A stretch of DNA of 10,681 nt from Actinomycetes bacterium (GTDB lineage Bacteria > Actinomycetota > Acidimicrobiia > Acidimicrobiales > RAAP-2). Positions 1-7,931 of this stretch are shown here, piece after piece (within the stretch, counting starts at the first letter, position 1; each line of letters starts with the position of its first letter). Under the pieces are notes generated by a model, which ran no database searches, was not told the DNA's origin, and saw nothing but the letters and a program-made list of their open reading frames with translations. Both the position numbers and the translations under genes were made by a program. The stretch lies in the NCBI GenBank assembly GCA_021841725.1, contig JAKCEC010000030.1, positions 1-10,681 on the forward strand. The letters are read 5' to 3'.

Positions 1-20
1 TGATGCTTCTCTAGAGTGCC

Positions 21-1889
21 GTGGCCACGAACTCCGAGACCGATCGGATTCTGACCACCCGACTCTACGATTCGGACCTCGAGACCCGTTTCTCCCAGGA
101 GTTGATCCTGGGCGTGGGGGGGGTTCGCGCTTTGGCCGCGCTCGCCATCGAACCCGCGATGCTGCACTTGAACGAGGGGCACTCCGTCTTCGCCATCCTC
201 GAGCGCATCCGTCGGGTGATGGCCCAAGAGGGCCTCAGCTTCGAGGAGGCCCAGCTGGCGGTGCGTCCGGGTCTGCTCTTCACCACGCACACCCCCGTTG
301 CGGCGGGTCACGACTACTTCCCCGACGCCCTCGCGCGACGTTTTCTCGCCCCCTACGCCCGCCAACTCGCGACGTCGCTCGACACCCTGGTCGCCCTGGG
401 GCGGGTGACGCCGGAGTGGGACGGCGACACCTTTTGCCCGACGGTGTTCGCCATGCGCATGGTCGGCCACCGCAATGGCGTGTCGCGACTGCACGGACGC
501 GTCACCCGGCAGCAGTGGTCGATGCTCTGGCCACGGGTCCCCCTCCCGGAGATACCCGTGGGACACATCACCAACGGCGTGCACCTGGAGTCCTGGACTA
601 CGGGACCCTTCAGTGAACTACTCACCGCGTCGGTGGGCGCCCAGTGGCAGACCACGCCCGGCGACCCCGTGATGTGGTCGAATATCGTGGCCGCACCGAG
701 TGCGGACCTGTGGCGGGTGAAGAACGAGGCGCGCGCCGAATTGGTGGAGTTCGCCCGTCGTCGCGCGCGCAAGGACCTCGCTCGACGCCACAGTCCCGCC
801 GAGCGCTCTCCCGCCGTGTCGGTGCTCGACCCCGATCGGTTGACCATCGGCTTCATCGGCCGTTTCGTGGCCTACAAGCGCCCGACGCTGCTCCTGCGCG
901 ACCCCGAACGGCTGGCGCGCATCCTGAAGGCCCCGGAACGTGGTGTCCAGATCGTCTTCGCGGGCAAGGCGCACCCGAACGACGAGGGGGGCAAGCAACT
1001 CCTCCAGGACATGATCGAATTCGCCGCCGCCTACGACGTGAGCGACCGCGTGGTCTTCATCGTCGACTTCGACACCACCCTCGACCGGCACCTGGCCCAG
1101 GGCGCCGACCTGTGGCTCAATACGCCACGTCGTCCCCTCGAGGCCTGCGGCGTCGGGGGCATGAAGGCCGGTATGAACGGGGCCCTGAGCTTCTCGACGA
1201 TCGATGGGTGGTGGGACGAGGCCACCCAGGACGCCGACCCCACGGCCCCCCCCATCGGCTTCTCGATCGGCACCGACGTCGATTACGACGACGAGGAGTT
1301 GCAAGACGAGCGGGACGCGACGTCGCTCTACGACGTCTTGGAGCACGAGATCGTGCCGCGGTTCTACGACCGCGACGACGAGGGGGTGCCCACCCGGTGG
1401 CTCGCGTCGGTCAAGCAGTCCATGTCCACCCTGGCCCCGACGTGGGACTCGTTACGCATGACGCGCGACTACGCCGAGTCGTACTACCTGCCGGGTATGG
1501 CCAAGTCCGCGCAGTTGCGCGCCGGGGGCGCCCGTTCGGCGCGGGATCGAGCGCGCGACCTGCGTCGGCTCCGCGCGGGCTGGGCCGACCTGCGCGTCGA
1601 GGTCGGCGCGGTCACCGCCCGTAAGAAGGGTCACCGCGTGTACCTGCAGGTGGAACTCGGCGTCCTGGAACCGGCCGACCTGCTGGTGCAACTATGGGTC
1701 GACGACGGGGTCGCGCCCATCGCGCTCGACGCCAAACTGGTGGACCGAGTCGGCCCGCGGGCGCGTTACGACGCGCGCGTCAACCTCGAGGAGCTGGATG
1801 AGGACGTCGTCTTGGCCGCGCGCATCGTGCCGTCGCCCATCTACACCGACGGCGAAGTCCTGGCGGGAATGATGAAGTGGTCCACGTGA
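21..1889 (+). CDS. glgP: Alpha-glucan (glycogen) phosphorylase paralogue 1, N-terminally incomplete, probable frameshift at 5' end
   Basis: GT35-family phosphorylase, which in the cytoplasm removes terminal glucose from alpha-1,4-glucan with phosphate to give glucose-1-phosphate. The ORF begins in mid-domain: its RLYDSD motif (Tyr16) aligns with RLYEGS (Tyr244) of the complete paralogue at 7932, so about 230 N-terminal residues are absent, including the glycine-rich substrate loop. An in-frame TAG at 12-14 precedes the GTG at 21, which has no convincing ribosome-binding site and is probably not the true start. Seen: FTTHTPVAAG (His90), TNGVH, the VAYKR motif (Arg281, Lys286) and the cofactor-lysine motif (Lys382). 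The latter reads GVGGMK where the paralogue has GTSGMK, and FIGRF replaces FARRL. Residues about 505-622 form a C-terminal extension, which I recall from long actinobacterial GlgP proteins and which the paralogue lacks. The stop overlaps the start of the next gene. Family certain; whether the gene is functional is not. Confidence 0.85.
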   Translation: MATNSETDRILTTRLYDSDLETRFSQELILGVGGVRALAALAIEPAMLHLNEGHSVFAILERIRRVMAQEGLSFEEAQLAVRPGLLFTTHTPVAAGHDYFPDALARRFLAPYARQLATSLDTLVALGRVTPEWDGDTFCPTVFAMRMVGHRNGVSRLHGRVTRQQWSMLWPRVPLPEIPVGHITNGVHLESWTTGPFSELLTASVGAQWQTTPGDPVMWSNIVAAPSADLWRVKNEARAELVEFARRRARKDLARRHSPAERSPAVSVLDPDRLTIGFIGRFVAYKRPTLLLRDPERLARILKAPERGVQIVFAGKAHPNDEGGKQLLQDMIEFAAAYDVSDRVVFIVDFDTTLDRHLAQGADLWLNTPRRPLEACGVGGMKAGMNGALSFSTIDGWWDEATQDADPTAPPIGFSIGTDVDYDDEELQDERDATSLYDVLEHEIVPRFYDRDDEGVPTRWLASVKQSMSTLAPTWDSLRMTRDYAESYYLPGMAKSAQLRAGGARSARDRARDLRRLRAGWADLRVEVGAVTARKKGHRVYLQVELGVLEPADLLVQLWVDDGVAPIALDAKLVDRVGPRARYDARVNLEELDEDVVLAARIVPSPIYTDGEVLAGMMKWST

Positions 1890-4800
1890 GCGTCCCCCCG
1901 GTTCCCCCCATCCCCCCGGCGCTCCTCGACCTGGCGCACGCGCGCGGCGTCGAAACGGAGTACGAGGACGGTCGCGGCCAGACCCGACGGGCCAGCGCCG
2001 ACGCGCTCGTGACGGTGTTGAACGCACTGGGCGACATGGAGCACCTGACGTCACCGGGGGGTGCGCGCGCGGCGCTGCGCCAGTACCACCACGACCGCGT
2101 CGAGCGGGTACTCGAACCCGTGTACGTCATCGACGAGGGGGTGAGCGCCGTCGTGGCGCTGCGGATGGCGCGCAGGCTCGCGAGCGTCGAGTGTCGCATC
2201 GAATTCGAATTCGGGGGTGAGTCCTCGTGGCAGGTGCGCACCGAGGAACTCACGATGTGCGAGACGGGCCCCGACGAGCCCCGGGCGTGGGCGTTATCGC
2301 TGCCGGCGATGCGCGTGGGCTACCACCAACTCTGCGTCATCGCGGGCCGCCGCGTCGTGTGGTCCACCCTCATCGTGCGGCCCCTGCGGGGTGCTCCGCA
2401 CCGCTTCAGTCGGGACTGGCGGGCGTACTCGGTGCAGGCGCCCATCTTCTCGCTGCACTCGCGACGCTCGTGGGGCAGCGGCGACGTCGAGGACCTCGAC
2501 GAGTTCGCCCGACTCGTCGCCTACCAGGGTGCGAGCGTCGTGTCGACCCTGCCCCTGCTGGCGTCCTTTGGCCCCTACGAGTTCGAGGCGAGTCCCTATC
2601 GTCCCGTGAGTCGTCGGTTTTGGAACGACCGATGGATCGCCCTGGATCAGGTGGAGTTCCTGTCCCACTCGGTCGACGCGCAGCAATTGATGCACGACAC
2701 GTATTCGCCGGCGCGGCGCGCGACCTGGTCCCAGGCGGGTCACGTCGACGGGGCCGCCGCCTTCGCGGCGAAGCGGCAGGTGATTCAGGCCTGGGCGGCG
2801 AACCAGTCCGAGTTCATGGCGCTCTACGAGAGCGGCCTCCGTTCGTACGTGACCGAGCACCCCGAGGTGAACGACTACGCGCGCTTTCGCGCGGCGGGCG
2901 AGAGGTTCGGGCGCAACTTTCGCGAATGGCCCTCGACGGCCCGCTCCGGGCTCCTTCGCTGGAACGACGTCGACCCGACGCTGGTGCGCTACCACCTGTT
3001 CGCCCAGTGGATTATCGACGGTCAGATGACCGAACTCTCGCAACGTCTCGCCCAGCGGGGCCAGACGTTGCAACTGGACATCCCCATCGGCGTGCACCCC
3101 GACGGCTACGACGTCTGGAAGAACCCGGGCGAGTACGTGTCGGCGATGTCGATCGGGGCCCCCGCCGACGACCTCACCACCGACGGCCAGACCTGGGGCG
3201 CCCCGCCGCTGCACCCGGCGCGGGTGCGCGAGAACGCGCACGCGCAGTTTCGCGACGCGCTGCGCTGTCACATGCGCGTGGCCGGGGTGGTGCGCATCGA
3301 TCACGTGATGGGACTGCAGCGACTCTTCTGGGTCCCCGACGGGGCGAGCGCGCGCGACGGGCTCTACGTCAAGATGCCCTTTCACGAACTGCTGGCCATC
3401 GTCGCAATCGAGGCTCTGCGCTTCGGCTGCGACGTGGTCGGCGAGGACCTGGGCACGGTCGACGGCGACCTGCGCGACGCGATGGCCCACGAGGGGTTGC
3501 GCCGCACGTACGTCGCGCAGTTCGCGATCGGTCACGACGCCCTCGAACCCGTGCCGGCCGGCGCGGTCGCCTCGTTCGGGACCCACGACACCGCCACTTT
3601 CCTCGGGTGGTGGCGCGGGGCTGACATCGATGAACGAGTGGCGGTGGGCCACCTGAGCGAGGAGGCCAGCGCCCCCGCGCACGACGGACGACGACACGAT
3701 CGCCAGCGGTTGGTGCGCGCGCTGCACCTCCCCGACGACGCCGACCCGAGGGTGGTCCTCGACGCGGTGCACGCGACGTTGGCGGACTCCGAGGCGGGCC
3801 TGGTGATGGTGCAGATCGAGGACCTGTTGCAGGTCCCCTCGGGGGTGAACCTGCCCGGGACCTACGACGAGCGACCGAACTGGAGCCAGCAGACGCCCCT
3901 GAGTCTCGAGGAGTTGGCGTCGACCAGTTTCCTGGCCGAGGCGCTCGCGCCGTTGCGCGATCGACGAGGTTTCGCCGGGGGCGCGCCCGACGGGCCGCGC
4001 GTTTCGGACGTCACGCTCTTGTCGGGCGAGGACCTACACCTCTTTAACGAGGGGCGCCACTTCCGACTGCACCATCACCTGGGGTGTCACCCGATGATCG
4101 CCGAGGGAGTCGAGGGCTGCTACTTCGCGGTCTGGGCGCCCAACGCCGAACGCGTCGCGGTGGTCGGCGACTTCAACGACTGGAACGGTTCTTCGCACGG
4201 CCTGGTGGCCCGCGAGAGCTCCGGGATCTGGGAGGGATTCGTCCCGGGCGTCCAGGAGGGCGAGACGTATAAGTACCGGATCCGTTCGCGCCTGGGCGGG
4301 GGCGAGTTCGACAAGGCCGACCCCGTGGGCCGACACTTCGAGGTGCCCTCGAACACCGCCACGCGCGTCTGGCACTCTCGTTACGAGTGGCGTGACGAGG
4401 AGTGGTTGCGCCGCCGCGCGGACTACGTCGCACGCAACAGTCCGGTCTCGGTCTACGAGGTGCACCTCGGGTCGTGGCGACGCGTCCCCGAGGAGGGCAA
4501 CCGTTCCCTCACCTACCGCGAGTTGGCCGCGCAGCTGCCGGGCTACTGCGTGGAGATGGGCTTCACCCACGTGCAGTTCCTACCGGTGATGGAGCACCCG
4601 TTCTACGGCTCCTGGGGCTACCAGACCACGGGCTACTTCGCGCCGACCTCACGCAACGGGACGCCCGACGAGTTCAAGTTCCTGGTGGACGAATTGCACG
4701 CCCACGGGGTGGGCGTGCTCCTGGACTGGGTGCCGTCGCACTTTCCCTCGGACCAGCACGCGCTGGGACTCTTCGACGGCACGCACCTCTACGAGCACGC

Positions 4801-5890
4801 CGACGTGCGTCAGCGCGTGCACCCCGACTGGCAGAGTTGGACCTTCAACTACAGCCGCAACGAAGTGCGCAGCTTCTTGATCTCGAGCGCGTGCTTCTGG
4901 CTCGAGGAGTACCACGTGGACGGACTGCGCGTGGACGCGGTGGCGAGCATGCTCTACCTCGACTACAGCCGCGGACCCGGCCAGTGGGTGCCGAATCGCT
5001 ACGGTGGCCGCGAGGACCTCGACGCCATCTCCTTCTTGCAACAGTGCAACGACGCGGTGACCTCCGCGTTCCCCGGGGCGATGATGGTGGCCGAGGAGTC
5101 GACCTCCTGGCCCCGGGTCACCCACGCCACCAGCGACGGGGGACTCGGCTTCACGTTCAAGTGGGACATGGGCTGGATGCACGACACCCTCGACTACCTG
5201 TCGCGCGACGCGGTCCACCGCAAGTACCACCAGAACGAGCTGACCTTCCGGGCGATCTACGCGTCCCACGAACGATTCATGTTGCCCCTGAGCCACGACG
5301 AGGTCGTCCACGGCAAGGGATCGCTCCTGAGCAAGGTGTCGGGCGACGCCTGGCAGGAGTTCGCGAACCTGCGCCTGCTCCTCGGGTACCAGTACGGTCT
5401 GCCGGGTAAGAAACTTCTCTTCATGGGGGGCGAATTCGCCCAGCGCGCGGAGTGGCACCACGAGCGCAGCCTCGACTGGCACCTGCGCGATTCCCCGGCG
5501 CACGAGGGCGTGCGACGCTGGGCGCAGCGCTGCAACGAGCTCTACGCGACCGAGCGTGCGCTGCACCTCGACGACGCGGGGGGTCAAGACTTCACGTGGC
5601 TCAGCTGCGACGACGCCGAGCAGAGTGTGCTGATCTGGCGCCGCGGCGAGGGCGAGGAGGAACTGGTGTTCGCGGCGAACTTCACCCCCGTGCCGCGCGA
5701 CGAGTACCAGATCCCGGTGTCCGCCTCGAGTTCCTGGCGCGTGCTCGTCAACTCCGACGACGTCGACTACGGCGGCACCGGGTACCCGACCCAGGTACAC
5801 GTGGTGGCGATGGGCGCCGGGCACGAGGGCACGGTGGTGCGCATGTCGCTACCGCCCCTGGCGGTCGTCGTCCTGCAACGAAGGAATTAG
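1877..5890 (+). CDS. Fused 4-alpha-glucanotransferase (MalQ) - 1,4-alpha-glucan branching enzyme (GlgB)
   Basis: One 1337-residue reading frame holds two enzymes. Residues about 1-180 are a MalQ N-terminal region; about 184-700 are GH77 amylomaltase, which transfers maltodextrin segments between chains. It has the nucleophile in RIDH (Asp475), the acid/base in GEDLG (Glu523) and the third carboxylate in GTHD (Asp571). After a short linker, GlgB starts near 714: CBM48 at about 745-830 (FAVWAPNAERVAVVGDFNDW), GH13 at about 855-1225 with DWVPSHF (Asp950, His955), GLRVDAV (Asp1020, nucleophile), AEES (Glu1073, acid/base) and SHDE (Asp1141), then a C-terminal beta domain. GlgB makes alpha-1,6 branches. 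No ATG or GTG with a ribosome-binding site lies at the junction (only a TTG at 4019), so a single polypeptide is expected. The start is GTG 1877 or, equally plausible, GTG 1886, which forms a GTGA overlap with the upstream stop; either implies translational coupling. Confidence 0.95.
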   Translation: MVHVSVPPVPPIPPALLDLAHARGVETEYEDGRGQTRRASADALVTVLNALGDMEHLTSPGGARAALRQYHHDRVERVLEPVYVIDEGVSAVVALRMARRLASVECRIEFEFGGESSWQVRTEELTMCETGPDEPRAWALSLPAMRVGYHQLCVIAGRRVVWSTLIVRPLRGAPHRFSRDWRAYSVQAPIFSLHSRRSWGSGDVEDLDEFARLVAYQGASVVSTLPLLASFGPYEFEASPYRPVSRRFWNDRWIALDQVEFLSHSVDAQQLMHDTYSPARRATWSQAGHVDGAAAFAAKRQVIQAWAANQSEFMALYESGLRSYVTEHPEVNDYARFRAAGERFGRNFREWPSTARSGLLRWNDVDPTLVRYHLFAQWIIDGQMTELSQRLAQRGQTLQLDIPIGVHPDGYDVWKNPGEYVSAMSIGAPADDLTTDGQTWGAPPLHPARVRENAHAQFRDALRCHMRVAGVVRIDHVMGLQRLFWVPDGASARDGLYVKMPFHELLAIVAIEALRFGCDVVGEDLGTVDGDLRDAMAHEGLRRTYVAQFAIGHDALEPVPAGAVASFGTHDTATFLGWWRGADIDERVAVGHLSEEASAPAHDGRRHDRQRLVRALHLPDDADPRVVLDAVHATLADSEAGLVMVQIEDLLQVPSGVNLPGTYDERPNWSQQTPLSLEELASTSFLAEALAPLRDRRGFAGGAPDGPRVSDVTLLSGEDLHLFNEGRHFRLHHHLGCHPMIAEGVEGCYFAVWAPNAERVAVVGDFNDWNGSSHGLVARESSGIWEGFVPGVQEGETYKYRIRSRLGGGEFDKADPVGRHFEVPSNTATRVWHSRYEWRDEEWLRRRADYVARNSPVSVYEVHLGSWRRVPEEGNRSLTYRELAAQLPGYCVEMGFTHVQFLPVMEHPFYGSWGYQTTGYFAPTSRNGTPDEFKFLVDELHAHGVGVLLDWVPSHFPSDQHALGLFDGTHLYEHADVRQRVHPDWQSWTFNYSRNEVRSFLISSACFWLEEYHVDGLRVDAVASMLYLDYSRGPGQWVPNRYGGREDLDAISFLQQCNDAVTSAFPGAMMVAEESTSWPRVTHATSDGGLGFTFKWDMGWMHDTLDYLSRDAVHRKYHQNELTFRAIYASHERFMLPLSHDEVVHGKGSLLSKVSGDAWQEFANLRLLLGYQYGLPGKKLLFMGGEFAQRAEWHHERSLDWHLRDSPAHEGVRRWAQRCNELYATERALHLDDAGGQDFTWLSCDDAEQSVLIWRRGEGEEELVFAANFTPVPRDEYQIPVSASSSWRVLVNSDDVDYGGTGYPTQVHVVAMGAGHEGTVVRMSLPPLAVVVLQRRN
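5881..5885 (+). promoter_or_regulatory. Ribosome-binding site of the GH57 gene, inside the end of malQ-glgB
   Basis: AAGGA lies 5 bases before the ATG at 5891 and within the last codons of the fusion gene, whose TAG (5888-5890) directly abuts that ATG. This fixes the start and suggests termination-reinitiation coupling. Confidence 0.75.
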
Positions 5891-7909
5891 ATGGCGCCCA
5901 TCGCCGGCTTCCACTACCACTTCTACCAACCGCCGCGCGAGGACCCGTGGACCGGGTTGTTCAACCACGAGTGGAGCGCCTGGCCCTACCACGACTGGAA
6001 CGAGCGGATCGCCCAGGAGTGCTACCGCGCGATGATCGCGGTGGCCCTGGCCGACGACGACGCCACCACGTCGCTCGTCGAGCCGCTGACCCAGAGCAGC
6101 TTCGACCTCGGTCCGACACTGCACCACTGGCTCGCCGAGTACGCCCCCGACGTCGAGCGCGCCCTGCAGCGCCAGGTCCGCGCCGCCAGCCGCGGGGCGA
6201 ATCGCGTGGTGATGGCCGCCCCGTTGGTGCACGCCATTGTGCCCCTGGCCACGCCGACCGATCAGGAGCGGTTGATCGCGTGGGGCATCGATGACTTTCG
6301 AGCGCGCTACGGCGAGGCGCCGGTGGGCATGTGGTTACCCGAGACGGGGGTCGACGTCGCCACCCTCGAAGTCCTGGCGCGGCACGGCATCACCTACACG
6401 GTGCTCATGGCGAACCAGGCGATGATGACGCGCGCCCCCGCCCAGAAGTGGGTGAAGGTGACCGCTGAGACGCTCGACACCTCCCAGGCCTACTTCGTCG
6501 CGTTGCCCAGCGGCGCGCGCATGACCGTGGTCTTCGGCCACCACGACCTCTCGCACCGCATCGCCTTCGGCGACCTCGTCGCCGACGGTGACGCGCTGGC
6601 CGACACGATGAAGGCGAGCCTCGGCGACGAGGACGGGGTGGTGCTCATCGTCGCCGACGGCGAGACCTACGGTCACCACCACCGCTTCGGCGACATCGGC
6701 GTGGCCTGGGCCACGCGCCGACTTCAAGAGACCTACCAATTGGTCACGACCCTGGGTGAGTGGCTGAGCGGGCGTACGCCGACGAACGAGGTGCAGTTAC
6801 ACGAGGTCTCGGCCTGGAGCTGCGCGCACGGCGTCGATCGTTGGCGCGCGGCGTGCGGGTGCGTCACGGGAGAGCGGCCCGGTTTCGACCTGGACTGGCG
6901 CGCGCCCCTGCGCGACGCACTCGACTGGCTGCGCGAGCGCGCGGGGTCGGCGCTCGACTGGGAGCTCGGGCATCACGTGCACGACACCGACGCGGCGTTG
7001 CTCGACTACGGCAAGGTCATCGCCGGCGAGTGGTCGGCGCAGGACTTCGTGTGGCGACACCAGAGTCGCGACCTCAACGATGACGAGTGCAGTCGCGTCC
7101 TCGAGGTGTGCGAGGCGCACCGCAATCTGATGTTCTCCTTCACCAGTTGCGCGTGGTTCTTCGCCGATCCCGGCGAGATCGAGACCGGTATCGTGCTGCG
7201 CTACGCCGCCCTGGCCCTGGAACTCACGCGCCGCAGCACCGGGCGTGATTTCGAGGCGCCCTTCGTGCAGCGGTTGGCGTCGGTGCGATCGGCCCACTAC
7301 GACGTGGCCGGGGAGACCCTCTGGCAACGGGCCTGCCAGGGTGAGCGCACCGACGAGGTGCAGATTGCGGCGGGGGCGGCCGCGGAGTTCGCGACCCGGG
7401 GTCCCTTCGCGCGCACCTCGCGCGGCACCTGGGCGATTGAGTGCCGCCGCGAGGACGACGGCGTGCGCGTCGGGCTCACCAATGAACTGACACTACGAAA
7501 ATTCACATTCCTGACGCATACGACCTTGCGCGAGGAGATGGGCCTGTTCGTGGACATTTCGGACAACACCATGTGGCGTCGCGTGGAACTGGAACGCTTG
7601 GGCAGCGACGTCATCGCGCGCGTCGCCGTGGCGCGCTTGCGGGGGGCCACCTCGGACGACGTCGAGGGCGCCCTGAGTCTTCTGGCCTCTGACCTGCTAC
7701 ATCGTGACGCGACCCGCGACGACGAGGTGACCCTGTTGGCCCTGGCCGCGACCCCGCGTTTCGTGACCCCGGTGGGCGAGTCGGCGATTCGACGCGCGCT
7801 CTGGGCGATCGCCGCGCGCGACCGGTCCCGCGGCCCGCGCGCGTCGCTGGCCCCGCTCGCGGTCGCCGTCGGGCTCGCAGATAGTGAGCATCTCTCCGGG
7901 GCCGACTAA
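5891..7909 (+). CDS. Glycoside hydrolase family 57-type protein with DUF3536-like region
   Basis: A 672-residue protein of the GH57 superfamily, members of which hydrolyse, transfer or branch alpha-1,4-glucans in the cytoplasm; the exact reaction of the DUF3536 group is not known to me. Seen: the opening HYHFYQPPRED (residues 8-18) matches GH57 region 1; PYHDWNERI is typical of the DUF3536 group; MWLPETGVD carries the likely nucleophile Glu151; VADGETYGHHH carries the likely acid/base Asp256 (Glu258 is nearby). FTSCAWFF (417-424) followed by IETGIVLRYAALALEL is the characteristic second half. Residues about 490-672 have no motif I recognise. There is no signal peptide or membrane segment. The ATG follows the upstream stop with no gap. 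Placed between a branching/transfer fusion and a phosphorylase, it most likely acts on the same intracellular glucan. Amylase, branching or glucanotransferase activity are all possible. Confidence 0.9.
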   Translation: MAPIAGFHYHFYQPPREDPWTGLFNHEWSAWPYHDWNERIAQECYRAMIAVALADDDATTSLVEPLTQSSFDLGPTLHHWLAEYAPDVERALQRQVRAASRGANRVVMAAPLVHAIVPLATPTDQERLIAWGIDDFRARYGEAPVGMWLPETGVDVATLEVLARHGITYTVLMANQAMMTRAPAQKWVKVTAETLDTSQAYFVALPSGARMTVVFGHHDLSHRIAFGDLVADGDALADTMKASLGDEDGVVLIVADGETYGHHHRFGDIGVAWATRRLQETYQLVTTLGEWLSGRTPTNEVQLHEVSAWSCAHGVDRWRAACGCVTGERPGFDLDWRAPLRDALDWLRERAGSALDWELGHHVHDTDAALLDYGKVIAGEWSAQDFVWRHQSRDLNDDECSRVLEVCEAHRNLMFSFTSCAWFFADPGEIETGIVLRYAALALELTRRSTGRDFEAPFVQRLASVRSAHYDVAGETLWQRACQGERTDEVQIAAGAAAEFATRGPFARTSRGTWAIECRREDDGVRVGLTNELTLRKFTFLTHTTLREEMGLFVDISDNTMWRRVELERLGSDVIARVAVARLRGATSDDVEGALSLLASDLLHRDATRDDEVTLLALAATPRFVTPVGESAIRRALWAIAARDRSRGPRASLAPLAVAVGLADSEHLSGAD

Positions 7910-7918
7910 GCCAACCAC

Positions 7919-7924
7919 TAGATT
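7919..7924 (+). promoter_or_regulatory. Possible -10 element of a leaderless promoter for glgP paralogue 2
   Basis: TAGATT fits the actinobacterial -10 consensus TANNNT and ends 7 bases before the ATG at 7932, so transcription would begin at or next to the start codon. The 22-base gap after the GH57 gene contains no Shine-Dalgarno sequence, which agrees with leaderless translation. No good -35 hexamer is visible at 16-19 bases spacing. Confidence 0.4.
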
Positions 7925-7931
7925 CTCTTGA

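Noticed and set aside
116..123. Run of 8 G in phosphorylase paralogue 1, a possible slippage site
   Set aside because: The frame is correct on both sides (LGVGGVRAL motif intact), so there is no sign of slippage in this sequence.
2227..3624. 465-residue plus-strand frame in another phase
   Set aside because: Arg/Gly/Ala/Pro-rich shadow of the fusion gene without any family motif.
2294..3772. 492-residue open frame on the minus strand inside malQ-glgB
   Set aside because: It is antisense to the GH77 domain with all its catalytic motifs; long open antisense frames are expected in GC-rich codon-biased DNA, and its product is low-complexity and unrecognisable.
4019..4021. TTG as an independent start for GlgB
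   Set aside because: No ribosome-binding site precedes it and the frame is continuous from MalQ, so a fusion is simpler.
4649..5824. 391-residue minus-strand frame
   Set aside because: Shadow of the GH13 domain; no start signal and no recognisable motif.
7487..7520. AT-richer patch with CTGACA as an internal promoter in the GH57 gene
   Set aside because: No matching -10 hexamer at a usable distance; it is within coding sequence.
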